Positions 7,651-15,141 of a stretch of 20,454 bases of DNA are shown here, in pieces (position 1 is the first letter of the stretch; each line of letters starts with the position of its first letter). The translations under genes and the position numbers were made by a program. The notes under the pieces are model-generated. The model had not been told where the DNA came from. It searched no databases and saw only the letters and a list, made by a program, of their open reading frames with translations. The stretch is from NCBI GenBank assembly GCA_023480605.1, contig JAMCWS010000393.1:1-20454 (forward strand), read 5' to 3'. Origin of the DNA: a bacterium. Lineage in GTDB: Bacteria; Sumerlaeota; Sumerlaeia; MVZB01.

Positions 7651-10600
7651 TTATCCCTCTCCCCCGGCGTCGGGAATGGTGACCCTGGTGCGCGCGGCGG
7701 GCGAACCGCAGCATTTCTTATACTTTTTGCCGCTGCCGCACGGGCATGGCTCGTTGGGACCGATTTTGGGTTGCGCCCGGCGGACCGTCACGCCCCGGTG
7801 AGGTTCCGGGGGGGCTTCGGCGCGCCCATCGCCCTCGGCCTTGGCCGTGTGAGCCGACCGGACGGCCTCGGCGACGCTCTGGCGCCCTTCTTCCTTGACG
7901 AAAGTCAGGCGCGAGGGGCCGCCGACCTGCTCCTGAACGATCGTCGCCCGGTAGATCTTCTCGAAAATCTCCTTCTGGATGTCGTTCATCATGTCTTCGA
8001 ACAGGCCGGTCGCCTCGCGCTGATACTCGGTCAGGGGATCGAGTTGGCCGTAGCCGCGCAGGCCGATGCCCTGGTGCAATTCGTCGATGGCCAGCAGGTG
8101 GTCGCGCCAGTGGGAATCGACGATTTGTAGCAGGACGAAGCGGGCCAGCGCGCCCATCAGTTCCTCACCCATCACTTCGGTTTTGCGGGCGTAAGCGGCC
8201 GCGCATCGCTCCAGGATGGTGTCGAGGAATTCCTCGATGTTGGTCGCGTGAACTTCGGGCAGGTTGGCGAGGTCGACGAAGGGCACGGCGCGCCGGACCC
8301 AGTCGAGGAATCCCCGGACATTCCACCGCGTCTCGTCGGTCTGGGCGCAGAAGACGCCCCATTCAGTGGCCAGCGCCTCGGCGGTGATGTCGATGACGGC
8401 GTCGGCGTTGTCGCCCTCGCCCATCAGCGCCCGGCGCCGGAAGCCGTAGATCGCCTCGCGCTGCTTGTTCATGACGTTGTCGTAATCGAGGGTGCGCTTG
8501 CGTTGCTCGAAGTTGATGCCCTCGATTTTCTTTTGGGCCGAGGCGATGGCCCGGGTGGCGATGCCGTGGCTCATGGCCTGGCCTTCCTCGAAGCCGCGGG
8601 CCATCAGGCCGGCAATGCGCTCCGAGGCGAACAGGCGCATGAGGTCGTCTTCGAGGGAGACGAAAAACAACGAGGAGCCGGGATCGCCCTGACGCCCGGA
8701 GCGCCCACGCAACTGGCGGTCGATGCGGCGGGCCTCGTGGCGTTCCGAGCCGACGATCTGGAGGCCGCAGACGGGCTTGTCGGGGTCGATTTTCGCCCCC
8801 GGGGGAGCCTTGTGGGCGCAGCCCCGGCAGTAGGAGCCGTCGCCTTCGCACTGCAGCACGCCGGGGCCCAGCTTGATGTCGGTGCCGCGGCCCGCCATGT
8901 TGGTGGCGATGGTCACCGAGCCGCGCTGGCCGGCCTGCGAGACGATCTGCGCCTCGCGCTCGATGTGTTTGGCGTTGAGGACGTTGTGCGAGATGCGAGC
9001 GCCGCGCAGCAGGCGCGAGAGCGTTTCGCTGACTTCGACGGACGTGGTGCCCACCAGCACCGGCAGGCCGTAGTTATGCAGGCGGATGACTTCCTGGATG
9101 ATGGCGTTGTATTTTTCGCGCCGGGTCTTGTAGATCAGGTCGTTGTTGTCGACGCGCCGCACCGGCTTGTTGGTCGGGATGACGGCCACGTTCATGTTAT
9201 AGGTGTGACTGAACTCGGTGGCCTCGGTTTCGGCGGTGCCCGTCATGCCCGCCAGTTTTCCATACATGCGGAAGAAGTTTTGCAGCGTCACGGTGGCCAG
9301 GGTTTGGGTTTCGGCCTTGATTTCGACCCCTTCCTTGGCCTCGACGGCCTGGTGCAGGCCGTCACTCCACTGGCGGCCGTGCATCAGTCGGCCGGTGAAT
9401 TCGTCGACGATGATGACCTTGTTGTCCTGGATGACGTAATCGACGTCCTTTTCGAACAGGACATAGGCGCGCAGCAGTTGCGAGATGTCGTGCAGTTCCT
9501 GGCTGCGCACCTCGTGGCGCGTCATCGCTTCTTCCTTGAGTTTTTCCTTGGTTTCGGGGTCGATGTCGTCACGCCCCTCGATGGCCGAGAATTCCTCGAC
9601 GATGTCACGCAGGAGGAAAAGGTCGGGATTGTCGGGCGAAATAGTCTGGCGGCCGTTCTCGGTCAGGTCGATCGTGTGGCTTTTTTCGTCGACGACGAAG
9701 TAAAGCGCCTCTTCGAGTTCGGGCATCCGCTTGTCGCGCATGTAGTCGGCTTCGACGCGTTCGATCAGGCGCTGGATGGGCGCTTCGCCCGAAACCTTGA
9801 GCAATCGCTTGTGCTTGGGCGATCCCATCCGGGCCTGCAACAGCCGGATGCCGGCCTGGTAGCGTTTTTCCTCGTTTTTCTCGGCCTCGCATTCCGCGAG
9901 CAGGCGCTCGCTCTCGGCGACGATGTTGTTGACCAGCGTGTTCTGCTTCTGCACGAGGGTGTAGACCATCGGCTTCATCTGGTCGAAGCGGTGCGTCGAG
10001 CGGTCCACGGGACCCGAGATGATGAGCGGCGTGCGCGCCTCGTCGATCAGCACCAGGTCCACCTCGTCGACGATGGCGTAATGGAAGCCGCGCTGGACCA
10101 GGTGGTCCTTGTGGACGGCCATGTTGTCGCGCAGGTAGTCGAATCCGAATTCGTTGTTGGTGCCGTATGTGATGTCGCAACTGTAAGCTTCGCGGCGCTC
10201 GGGCGGCGTCATGGGGATGAGGATGCATCCGACGGTCATGCCCAGCATCTGGTAGATCGGCCCCACCCACTCGCTGTCGCGCTTGGCCAGGTAGTCGTTG
10301 ACGGTGACCAGGTGGGCGCCCTTGCCCGCCAGGGCGTTGAGGTAAAGGGGCAAGGTGGCGACGAGAGTTTTGCCTTCGCCGGTGGCCATTTCGACGACGA
10401 AGCCGCGATGCAGGTAGACGCCGCCGCACAGTTGGACGTCGAAGGGAATCATTTCCCATTTCTGCATGATGCCGCCGGCTTCCCACTCCTTGCCGCACAA
10501 GCGCCGGCAGGCCTGCTTGACGGCGGCGAAGGCCTCGGGCAGCAGGTCGTCGACGGTCTCGCCGCCCTTCAGACGCTCGCGGAACTCCGTGGTTTTCTCT

Positions 10601-10731
10601 CGGAGTTGCTCGTCGGTCAGGTCCATCCACTGGCGGTCGAATTCGTTGATTTTATCGATCAGCGGCTTGACGCGTTTAAAATTGCGCTTGCGGGTATCAC
10701 CGAAAAAAATCTTGATCAGTTGGTCAATCAT
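7651..10731 (-). CDS. secA: Preprotein translocase ATPase SecA, long form
   Basis: A 1026-residue SecA, the ATPase that drives unfolded proteins through SecYEG. The ATG at 10731 ('MIDQLIKIFFGDTRKRNFKR') matches the family start; the longer frame to 10869 does not. Seen in order are Walker A 'MATGEGKT' (115-122), Walker B 'VDEVD' (221-225), 'LIDEARTPLIISG', the arm and cross-linking region, 'VDEFTGR', 'GMTGTAETE', 'MAGRGTDIKLGPGV', 'QLRGRSGRQGDPGSS', the scaffold helix, and a SEC-C zinc tail 'CPCGSGKKYKKCC' (996-1008). The protein is longer than the usual 850-900 because of extra helical sequence after residue 260 and a Cys-containing insert after 'GPGV' (four Cys before 'CGLQIVGSERHE'). Such additions are known in SecA of PVC and Bacteroidetes-type bacteria. 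The phosphoesterase at 6642-7649 follows one base downstream. Confidence 0.98.
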   Translation of the reverse strand: MIDQLIKIFFGDTRKRNFKRVKPLIDKINEFDRQWMDLTDEQLREKTTEFRERLKGGETVDDLLPEAFAAVKQACRRLCGKEWEAGGIMQKWEMIPFDVQLCGGVYLHRGFVVEMATGEGKTLVATLPLYLNALAGKGAHLVTVNDYLAKRDSEWVGPIYQMLGMTVGCILIPMTPPERREAYSCDITYGTNNEFGFDYLRDNMAVHKDHLVQRGFHYAIVDEVDLVLIDEARTPLIISGPVDRSTHRFDQMKPMVYTLVQKQNTLVNNIVAESERLLAECEAEKNEEKRYQAGIRLLQARMGSPKHKRLLKVSGEAPIQRLIERVEADYMRDKRMPELEEALYFVVDEKSHTIDLTENGRQTISPDNPDLFLLRDIVEEFSAIEGRDDIDPETKEKLKEEAMTRHEVRSQELHDISQLLRAYVLFEKDVDYVIQDNKVIIVDEFTGRLMHGRQWSDGLHQAVEAKEGVEIKAETQTLATVTLQNFFRMYGKLAGMTGTAETEATEFSHTYNMNVAVIPTNKPVRRVDNNDLIYKTRREKYNAIIQEVIRLHNYGLPVLVGTTSVEVSETLSRLLRGARISHNVLNAKHIEREAQIVSQAGQRGSVTIATNMAGRGTDIKLGPGVLQCEGDGSYCRGCAHKAPPGAKIDPDKPVCGLQIVGSERHEARRIDRQLRGRSGRQGDPGSSLFFVSLEDDLMRLFASERIAGLMARGFEEGQAMSHGIATRAIASAQKKIEGINFEQRKRTLDYDNVMNKQREAIYGFRRRALMGEGDNADAVIDITAEALATEWGVFCAQTDETRWNVRGFLDWVRRAVPFVDLANLPEVHATNIEEFLDTILERCAAAYARKTEVMGEELMGALARFVLLQIVDSHWRDHLLAIDELHQGIGLRGYGQLDPLTEYQREATGLFEDMMNDIQKEIFEKIYRATIVQEQVGGPSRLTFVKEEGRQSVAEAVRSAHTAKAEGDGRAEAPPEPHRGVTVRRAQPKIGPNEPCPCGSGKKYKKCCGSPAARTRVTIPDAGGEG

Positions 10732-11123
10732 GCTTGGCTTGTCGTCTTCCAATCCTCGATGAGTGCTGGTCGGCCTCGCGCCTGCGCGGCGCAACGGGGG
10801 AACAGGCGATAGGAACAGAGGCAACCGGCGGGCGCGCATCCCCCTCGCGACCGACGCGCACACGTTCACTCAGCATTATGCCAATCCGCGGCGAAATGCG
10901 TCAATCATTATGCGGCAGGGCAGGAGCGGGCAGGTACTGACCCCCTGGGGCGGGCGTGGGGTGGCGCTGCGCGCCATGGGCCGGCGTGGCGCGGCGCGGC
11001 GCAATTGCGCCGGGACTTGGCCGCCGACCGACGCCGGCGGGTGGCGAGGTCCGAAAAACAATGAGGCCACGGCACGCTCCCGTGTTTGAAGAGTGGTCGC
11101 CAAACCGCATTCAAGCCGAGGGA
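10732..11123. other. secA leader and intergenic DNA
   Basis: This stretch of nearly 400 bases has no gene that I can support. It holds the secA promoter (separate entry) with a leader of about 135 bases. Further right is a very G+C-rich tract containing a perfect 14-base palindrome at 10998-11011 (GGCGCAATTGCGCC). Open frames across it are composition artefacts. The broken transposase begins just beyond. Confidence 0.6.
10875..10904 (-). promoter_or_regulatory. Predicted sigma70-like promoter of secA
   Basis: On the minus strand TTGACG (10899-10904) is followed after 18 bases by CATAAT (10875-10880). Each box matches the consensus at five of six positions. Transcription would begin near 10868 and give a leader of about 137 bases before the secA ATG at 10731. 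No other gene on this strand could use it. Confidence 0.6.
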
Positions 11124-11414
11124 ATGATGGCCGTGGCCTCGACGATTTATTGCGACATGATCCGATCCAAAGACCACCGATTTGATTTACGCCTGCGTCT
11201 GGCCAGGCACGCCGCCACGCGCGGCATCGAGGCCGTCGCTCGCCAATTCGGCTGCGTCCGCAACACGGTGCGCGTCTGGCGGCGCCGGCTCCAGCATGGC
11301 GGCCGGGGCGCCCTGATCGAGCACTCGCGTGCCCCCCACCCCTGCCCGCACAAAACCTCCCCGGCGCAGGAAAGGCCGGTTGCTGCGTCATATCGACATC
11401 CTAGGGCGTGTTAA
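11124..11414 (+). pseudogene. Transposase N-terminal fragment (helix-turn-helix only)
   Basis: From the ATG at 11124 (or 11157) the frame reads 'MIRSKDHRFDLRLRLARHA', then 'GIEAVARQFGCVRNTVRVW' and 'GALIEHSRAPHPCPHKT'. This is the winged-helix/helix-turn-helix N-terminus seen in IS481-like and related transposases: an RLRLA... helix, an A-x-x-FG-x-x-R-x-TV-x-x-W recognition helix, and the R-S-R-A-P-H link. In the family a DDE or integrase core of 200 or more residues follows. Here the frame runs into the MITE-like element at 11401 and stops at 11412. There is no catalytic domain, so it is a dead remnant. GAGGG stands just before the first ATG. Confidence 0.65.
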
Positions 11415-11598
11415 CACTATATAACCTGCTTTACAGCGACCTACAATTAATCGAAGGCTGAGTCCCGCCAGGGATGGATGCCTTCATCCCGCCATGATAA
11501 TGGCGGGATCCGAGAAAACGGCGAAAACCGAGTCCCGCAAGGGACGGCTGCGATGTGATATCGGTTTTTGAACCACATATAGCGTTAACAAGCCCCAG
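11401..11598. mobile_element. MITE-like element of 198 bp with imperfect 22-bp terminal inverted repeats
   Basis: The ends at 11401-11422 and 11577-11598 are inverted copies, matching at 19 of 22 positions. Both start CTRGGGC and contain GTTAAC followed by CTATAT. The interior codes for nothing recognisable. It carries a perfect 10-bp hairpin (arms 11486-11495 and 11500-11509, loop GATA) and two similar tracts, GAGTCCCGCCAGGGATGG at 11460 and GAGTCCCGCAAGGGACGG at 11530, each able to fold as a short GTCCC/GGGAC stem. No convincing target-site duplication is seen. The left flank is a broken transposase and the right flank a broken secreted-protein gene, so the element marks a rearrangement junction rather than a simple insertion. 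The mobilising family is not identified. Confidence 0.6.
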
Positions 11599-12044
11599 AT
11601 GTTCATGAAGTAAATTCCCTGGCCGGGGTGGCCGATGACGACCGAGTAGTATGGCGTGAAACTGCGGTTCGAGGTGTCCTCGGTGACAGGTTCCCAGGCG
11701 ATGGCCTTTTCGAAGCGGAACCGTCCCTGGGCGTTGGTCTTCATTTGGCCGGCAATGCGGTCGCGCACCCCGTCCTCGGAATGGGCGTAATAGAGGCCGA
11801 CGTCGGCCCCGGCGCAGGGCTTGCCGTCCATGCCCAGCACGCGGCCCGAGACGTCATAGCGGGGCAATCCGGCGACGACCTCGGCGAGTGAGCGGATCGC
11901 AGTCGCATCCGCCGCCCCGGCGCTTCATGCGGGCGGAGCCATCCAGGCGAGCACGATGCCGACCAAGATCGGGTTCAGACCGAGCGTCTCGCGCCTGGCA
12001 AAGAGGGCGCTATTCGATAATCCCCTGGAACCGTGCCGCTTCAT
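11599..12044 (-). pseudogene. Secreted carboxypeptidase-regulatory-like domain protein, broken
   Basis: Reading from an ATG at 12044 on the minus strand gives a basic start, then 'LGLNPILVGIVLAWMAPPA', a good signal peptide. An in-frame TGA at 11925-11927 follows, and the frame then continues 'SAGAADATAIRSLAEVVAGL' into 'YDVSGRVLGMDGKPCAGADV' and 'MKTNAQGRFRFEKAIA'. The latter is the signature of a carboxypeptidase regulatory-like (Ig-like beta) domain: V-x-G-x-V-x-D-G-x-P-x-x-G-A ... T-x-x-x-G-x-F. The homologous part ends at 'GIYFMNIW' where the MITE-like element begins, so the 3' end is missing. A nonsense codon in the signal peptide region together with the 3' loss makes this a pseudogene. 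The function of the original is unknown. Confidence 0.65.
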
Positions 12045-12264
12045 CGCTCCCCACGCCTTTCCGGTGTCCGGAGTCGATTGAATAATCTGAAGTTCACACG
12101 ATAGGGTTCGTTTCGAGATCGACCTCCGTCAAGGAACCGTGCAATACCCACTGATATAGACGCCCGGTGTTGCGAGAAGGTTACAATAATTCCTGGACGG
12201 TACGCGAATGAATTTGCCTGAACGGCAAAAGGGGGGAGCATGGGCAGGGGGGGATCAACGCAAG

Positions 12265-12288
12265 AAACCCCGCCGGCGGCCGGGGCTT
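12265..12288 (-). terminator. Intrinsic terminator downstream of the tRNA-Ala fragment
   Basis: On the minus strand AAGCCCCG, an eight-base loop and CGGGGTTT form an eight-pair stem (one G-T) followed by CTTG. It lies about 20 bases after the CCA end of the tRNA fragment, the normal place for a tRNA terminator, so the fragment appears to keep its native 3' flank. Confidence 0.6.
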
Positions 12289-12308
12289 CGTAAGTCGAAT
12301 CGTTGGAG

Positions 12309-12354
12309 TGGTGGACCTGGGGGGACTCGAACCCCCGACCCCCGCATTGCGAAT
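12309..12354 (-). tRNA. 3' half of tRNA-Ala (anticodon CGC), truncated
   Basis: The minus strand reads from the last base of the 5' anticodon stem through the loop TTCGCAA (anticodon CGC), the 3' stem TGCGG, a five-base variable loop, the T arm GGGGG-TTCGAGT-CCCCC, the acceptor strand CAGGTCC, discriminator A and encoded CCA. In a whole tRNA-Ala(CGC) the 5' anticodon stem would be CCGCA. Here the bases upstream (CTCGG then A) do not pair properly, and no D arm or 5' acceptor strand is present. It therefore cannot make a tRNA. The break lies at the anticodon stem, a known crossover site for tyrosine integrases. No complete partner copy is in the window. Confidence 0.75.
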
Positions 12355-12367
12355 CCGAGAAGAAGGT

Positions 12368-12408
12368 TCACACAACAAAAAATCCTAATAAATACGGGGT
12401 TTGTGTGA
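12368..12408. repeat. Inverted repeat beside the tRNA fragment
   Basis: TCACACAA at 12368-12375 is complementary to TTGTGTGA at 12401-12408, with a 25-base AT-rich loop; outer bases GGT and CC extend the pairing with one bulge. It fills the gap between the tRNA break point and the alpha-mannosidase fragment and does not resemble a coding or terminator sequence. It might be part of the joining element's end. Confidence 0.4.
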
Positions 12409-12414
12409 CCATAA

Positions 12415-12824
12415 GAACACGTAAGAGCCGCCGTTACTTCGCCGAGAAGTTTGGCGTGACGACCTCGGTGGCCTACAACTGCGACGCCTTCGGCCACAAC
12501 GGCTCCCTGCCGCAAATCCTGCGCGGGCTGGGTTTCGAGTTCTATATCCACACCCGTCCGGATCAGAAGGAAATCGCCCTGCCGGATTACTTCTATCGCT
12601 GGCGGTGGATCGACGGCGCCGAGGTCTACGCTTACCGTTCGCCGTACGGGGCGTATTGCCATGAGGAGGGCCACGTCGGCCGGGCCTTGGATCGGATGAT
12701 CGAGGTTTGCCGTCATCAGCCCTGGGACCAGATGTTCCTGTGGGGCGTGGGCGATCACGGCGGCGGGGCTCCGAAGATGACACGGCATGTCGTGGCCCCC
12801 GATGGAATCCCCCGAATGTCTTGA
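12415..12824 (+). pseudogene. GH38 alpha-mannosidase, internal fragment
   Basis: The frame has 'SRRYFAEKFGVTTSVAYN', then 'CDAFGHNGSLPQILRGLGFE', 'YIHTRPDQKE' and, near its end, 'LWGVGDHGGGAPKM'. These match the catalytic domain of glycoside hydrolase family 38: the nucleophile Asp lies in the D-x-FGH motif, followed by LPQIL and later the GVGNHGGGPT-like segment. Intact members have 800-1100 residues; only about 125 are left here, with neither the metal-site N-terminus nor the C-terminal beta domains. Upstream is the tRNA-side inverted repeat and downstream the last residues are unrelated before a stop. There is no ribosome binding site. It is a remnant with no expected activity. Confidence 0.75.
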
Positions 12825-12834
12825 ATCTTTCTGA

Positions 12835-12864
12835 TTGACATGATTGCAGATTATCCGGTAATAC
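12835..12864 (+). promoter_or_regulatory. Possible promoter of the secretin-like gene
   Basis: TTGACA (12835-12840) is a perfect -35 box. After 18 bases TAATAC (12859-12864), or AATACT one base later, could serve as a weak -10 box. It lies about 90 bases before the well-placed GGAGGA of the gene at 12955. The -10 is poor, so this is tentative. Confidence 0.4.
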
Positions 12865-12954
12865 TTTTTGAAAATTCGTGTGAACGGCTTTAGGCTTCTG
12901 GCCGAAGTCGATCTCCGATTCCGTCGATGATTCCAAATTCCCGGAGGACAGATC

Positions 12955-14463
12955 ATGTTCCATACCTGTTCGTTCCATTGCCTCTGGCGCCATGCCGCGC
13001 TGCTCATGGCGATGGCCCTGCTATTTCCCCTGACCGTCCGGGCGCAGAATACTCCCGTGCCCAATACCCCCAACATGGATGGGCTGCGGTTCCTCCGCCT
13101 TGGCAACAAATCGCCCGAGACGCTGGCCAAGAAGCCCGGCGGCCCTACCGAGCGGATCGAAATTCAGTCGACTGACGATCATATCGATTACGTCGTAAAA
13201 ACCTATGTCCTCAAGTACGCCAATGCTTCGGAAGTTTTCGAAATGATCAACCAGGCCGTCGAGAAAGAAAACGGCTCGGTCTACCGGATCGCTCAGGGCA
13301 GTGCGGTGGAAACCGATGCGGAGGGCCTGGAGTGCAAGCGGACATATGAGGGCGACTCGATGCTCGTCGTCACGATGCCCGACTGGATGATTCCCTTCAT
13401 TGACCAGACGATGGAGACACTGGACCGCAAGGATCTCGACTCGGCCGCCTTCGGCACCGGCGCGATCTTCGCCAACATCAAACACCGCCTGCCCTCCGAA
13501 GTCGCCCGGCTGATTCAGGAGAGCACCGCCAGCCCTTCTGTCGTGCTTATCCCCGATGACACCCACCAGGTACTTTATATGGAGGACACGCCCAGCTTCT
13601 TCACTTGCGACCTGGAAGCGCTCAGGTACTTTGACGCCCCGCCGCCACAGATCGAGACGCGCGTGCGCATTTACGAGATTAGCGAAGACAACGGCCGCGA
13701 CGTCGGACCGGACTGGTATGCCTGGAAGAAGTCGATCGAGGACGGCAATCTTGCCTTCGGATGGGAGGGGAGGCCGGGCTCTTACAATCTCGACCTCCAG
13801 TCGCTGAGCGCCGAGTTATCCTTCACGCCCCAGATCGCCACCGAATTCCTGAATTATCTCGTCAGCCGGGGTCATGCCAAGGTAATGACTGACAGCCGCC
13901 TGACGCAGACCAATGCCCAACCGGCGACGATTAAATCGACCACTGATTTGCCTTATGTCATCCGGGGATATGACGGCGATGGGGTGGCCGATGCACCACT
14001 GCGCGATTCGCCGCCGGCCATGACTCCCGAGGGCGTAATCAAGGAGTTTACGGAAGGCGTGATCGTCGAGATGACGCCCCGGATCGCCTCGGAAATCGAG
14101 ATGACCGTCAAGGCTTCGGTTGCCAGTCACGTCGGTTACACCCCGACGCAGAACGTTCCGCTCATCACCAACAGCGAAGTGAATACCGTTGCCCTGCTTG
14201 TGCCGGAGCGACCGGCCGTGCTGGGCGGTTTATGCCGCGAAAGCAAAGTCCGGCAGAATTCGGGCGTGATCGGCCTTCGCAGCATTCCGGGACTCAGGGC
14301 GCTCTTCTCGCATGAGATCGAACGCAAGCAGCGCAGCCAAATCATCATCACGATCGAACTGGGCCGTGTGGCCGCGGGCGATTCTCAGAATTTAGAAACC
14401 GCTGTAGCCCTGCCCCCGCGTCCCGGTATGGCGTCGACGAACGGTAACAATGATGATCAGTAA
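12955..14463 (+). CDS. Secretin-like secreted protein (type II/III secretion or pilus secretin family)
   Basis: A 502-residue protein with GGAGGA six bases before its ATG. Residues 1-30 are a signal peptide ending 'LTVRA'. Residues 60-130 contain 'YVLKYANASEVFEMINQAV', the form of a secretin N-domain. Around 210-280 'PPPQIETRVRIYEISEDNGR' is the classic entry to the secretin core ('QVxVEAxIxEV'-like), and residues 405-469 carry the C-terminal signature: 'TNSEVNTVALLVPERPAVLGG', then 'IGLRSIPGLRALFS' and 'QIIITIEL'. Secretins form outer-membrane gates for type II/III secretion or type IV pili. This one is shorter than GspD or PilQ and has no gsp, pil or sct genes beside it, so it may be an orphan or regulatory paralogue. 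It is flanked by pseudogenes on both sides but looks intact itself. Confidence 0.75.
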   Translation: MFHTCSFHCLWRHAALLMAMALLFPLTVRAQNTPVPNTPNMDGLRFLRLGNKSPETLAKKPGGPTERIEIQSTDDHIDYVVKTYVLKYANASEVFEMINQAVEKENGSVYRIAQGSAVETDAEGLECKRTYEGDSMLVVTMPDWMIPFIDQTMETLDRKDLDSAAFGTGAIFANIKHRLPSEVARLIQESTASPSVVLIPDDTHQVLYMEDTPSFFTCDLEALRYFDAPPPQIETRVRIYEISEDNGRDVGPDWYAWKKSIEDGNLAFGWEGRPGSYNLDLQSLSAELSFTPQIATEFLNYLVSRGHAKVMTDSRLTQTNAQPATIKSTTDLPYVIRGYDGDGVADAPLRDSPPAMTPEGVIKEFTEGVIVEMTPRIASEIEMTVKASVASHVGYTPTQNVPLITNSEVNTVALLVPERPAVLGGLCRESKVRQNSGVIGLRSIPGLRALFSHEIERKQRSQIIITIELGRVAAGDSQNLETAVALPPRPGMASTNGNNDDQ

Positions 14464-14502
14464 ACTGACAACGCCCTCCATTCACACGAAGGAGTTTTTC
14501 AC

Positions 14503-14750
14503 ATGCACATGGCAGATGCATTAATCCAACCCGCCGTCGGGATCTCGATGTAGGTCGTGGCCGACGGCTTCGTCGCACACAGTGCCCGCAAGCTCAAACA
14601 CGAACTCGATGAACGCAAGATTCCACTGATGGGCGTGCTCGGGGCTTTCATCTTCGCGGCCCAGATGATCAATTTCTCTATCCCCGTCACCGGCTCCAGC
14701 GGCCACATCGGCGGCGGTATGATCCTGTCTATTTTGCTCGGGCCCTATCC
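14503..14750 (+). pseudogene. cbiM: cbiM (cobalt/nickel ECF transporter S component), 5' fragment with TAG
   Basis: From an ATG at 14503, with AAGGAG eight bases upstream, the frame begins 'MHMADALIQPAVGISM', the hallmark CbiM/NikM start whose N-terminal His binds the metal. A TAG follows at 14551-14553, then the same frame continues 'KLKHELDERKIPLMGVLGAF', then 'AAQMINFSIPVTGSSGHIGG' and 'ILSILLGPYP'. CbiM is a membrane protein of about 220 residues with six or seven helices; only the first 80 or so remain. After 'LLGPYP' the DNA switches directly to a NifX-type sequence in another frame. A nonsense codon and a 3' deletion make it non-functional, though the ribosome binding site is kept. Confidence 0.8.
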
Positions 14751-15092
14751 CCCGTGTTCGATGTCTCGGACCGACTCTACCTGATCGACATTGAGAATGG
14801 GCGCTAAGTCCGACGGGAGGATGCGGTCTTGACCCGCGGCGAACTCTTTGGCCGAGCGCAAGAAGTTGCGGGTCTCGGGACGAAAGTGCTTCTTTGCGGC
14901 GCCATCTCGCAGGCTTTGGAGAGAGCCCTTGTGAGAGCTGGAGTTCAGGTTATTGGATTCATCTGCGAGAACGTGGAGTCCGCCCTGGCCGCCTTTCTTT
15001 GCGGTGAGTTGGCCGAGAGCAACTACTTCATGCCCGGCTGTTGCGGAAGGCGCCGCAGGATCCGATCTTGTCATGGTCGCGGACCCCAATGA
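14751..15092 (+). pseudogene. NifX/NifB-family (dinitrogenase iron-molybdenum cofactor domain) protein, broken
   Basis: Starting at 14751 the frame reads 'PVFDVSDRLYLIDIENGR', then a TAA at 14805-14807, then 'VRREDAVLTRGELFGRAQE' and 'KVLLCGAISQALERALVRAG', 'VIGFICENVESALAAFLCGE' and 'YFMPGCCGRRRR'. This is a PF02579-type protein of the group ending in 'MPGCCGRRR', which binds or carries iron-sulfur/metal clusters. The first dozen residues ('MKIAV...GRVS') are missing because the sequence is joined to the cbiM fragment, and a Glu codon position holds TAA. A restart at the TTG at 14829 could still give a peptide of 87 residues. The tail 'IRSCHGRGPQ' is not family-like, so the 3' end is probably also altered. 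Confidence 0.7.
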
Positions 15093-15141
15093 GGAATGGC
15101 TTCCCAAGGCGATTAATTTGAGGAAGGAGGTGGCGAGAACA

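Noticed and set aside
8248..10812. An 854-residue open frame on the plus strand opposite secA
   Set aside because: It is the antisense shadow of a G+C-rich secA; its sequence is rich in His/Asp/Val/Gly repeats without any family pattern and secA is certain.
10998..11011. Perfect 14-base palindrome GGCGCAATTGCGCC
   Set aside because: It lies in very G+C-rich DNA where short palindromes arise easily, and there is no promoter overlap to support an operator.
12208..12408. Plus-strand peptide containing GGPGGTRTPDPRIANP
   Set aside because: This is the well-known false translation of the antisense of a tRNA 3' end, not a protein.
12255..13130. A 291-residue minus-strand open frame
   Set aside because: It runs through the terminator, the tRNA fragment, the alpha-mannosidase fragment and the secretin start; its composition is that of a shadow frame.
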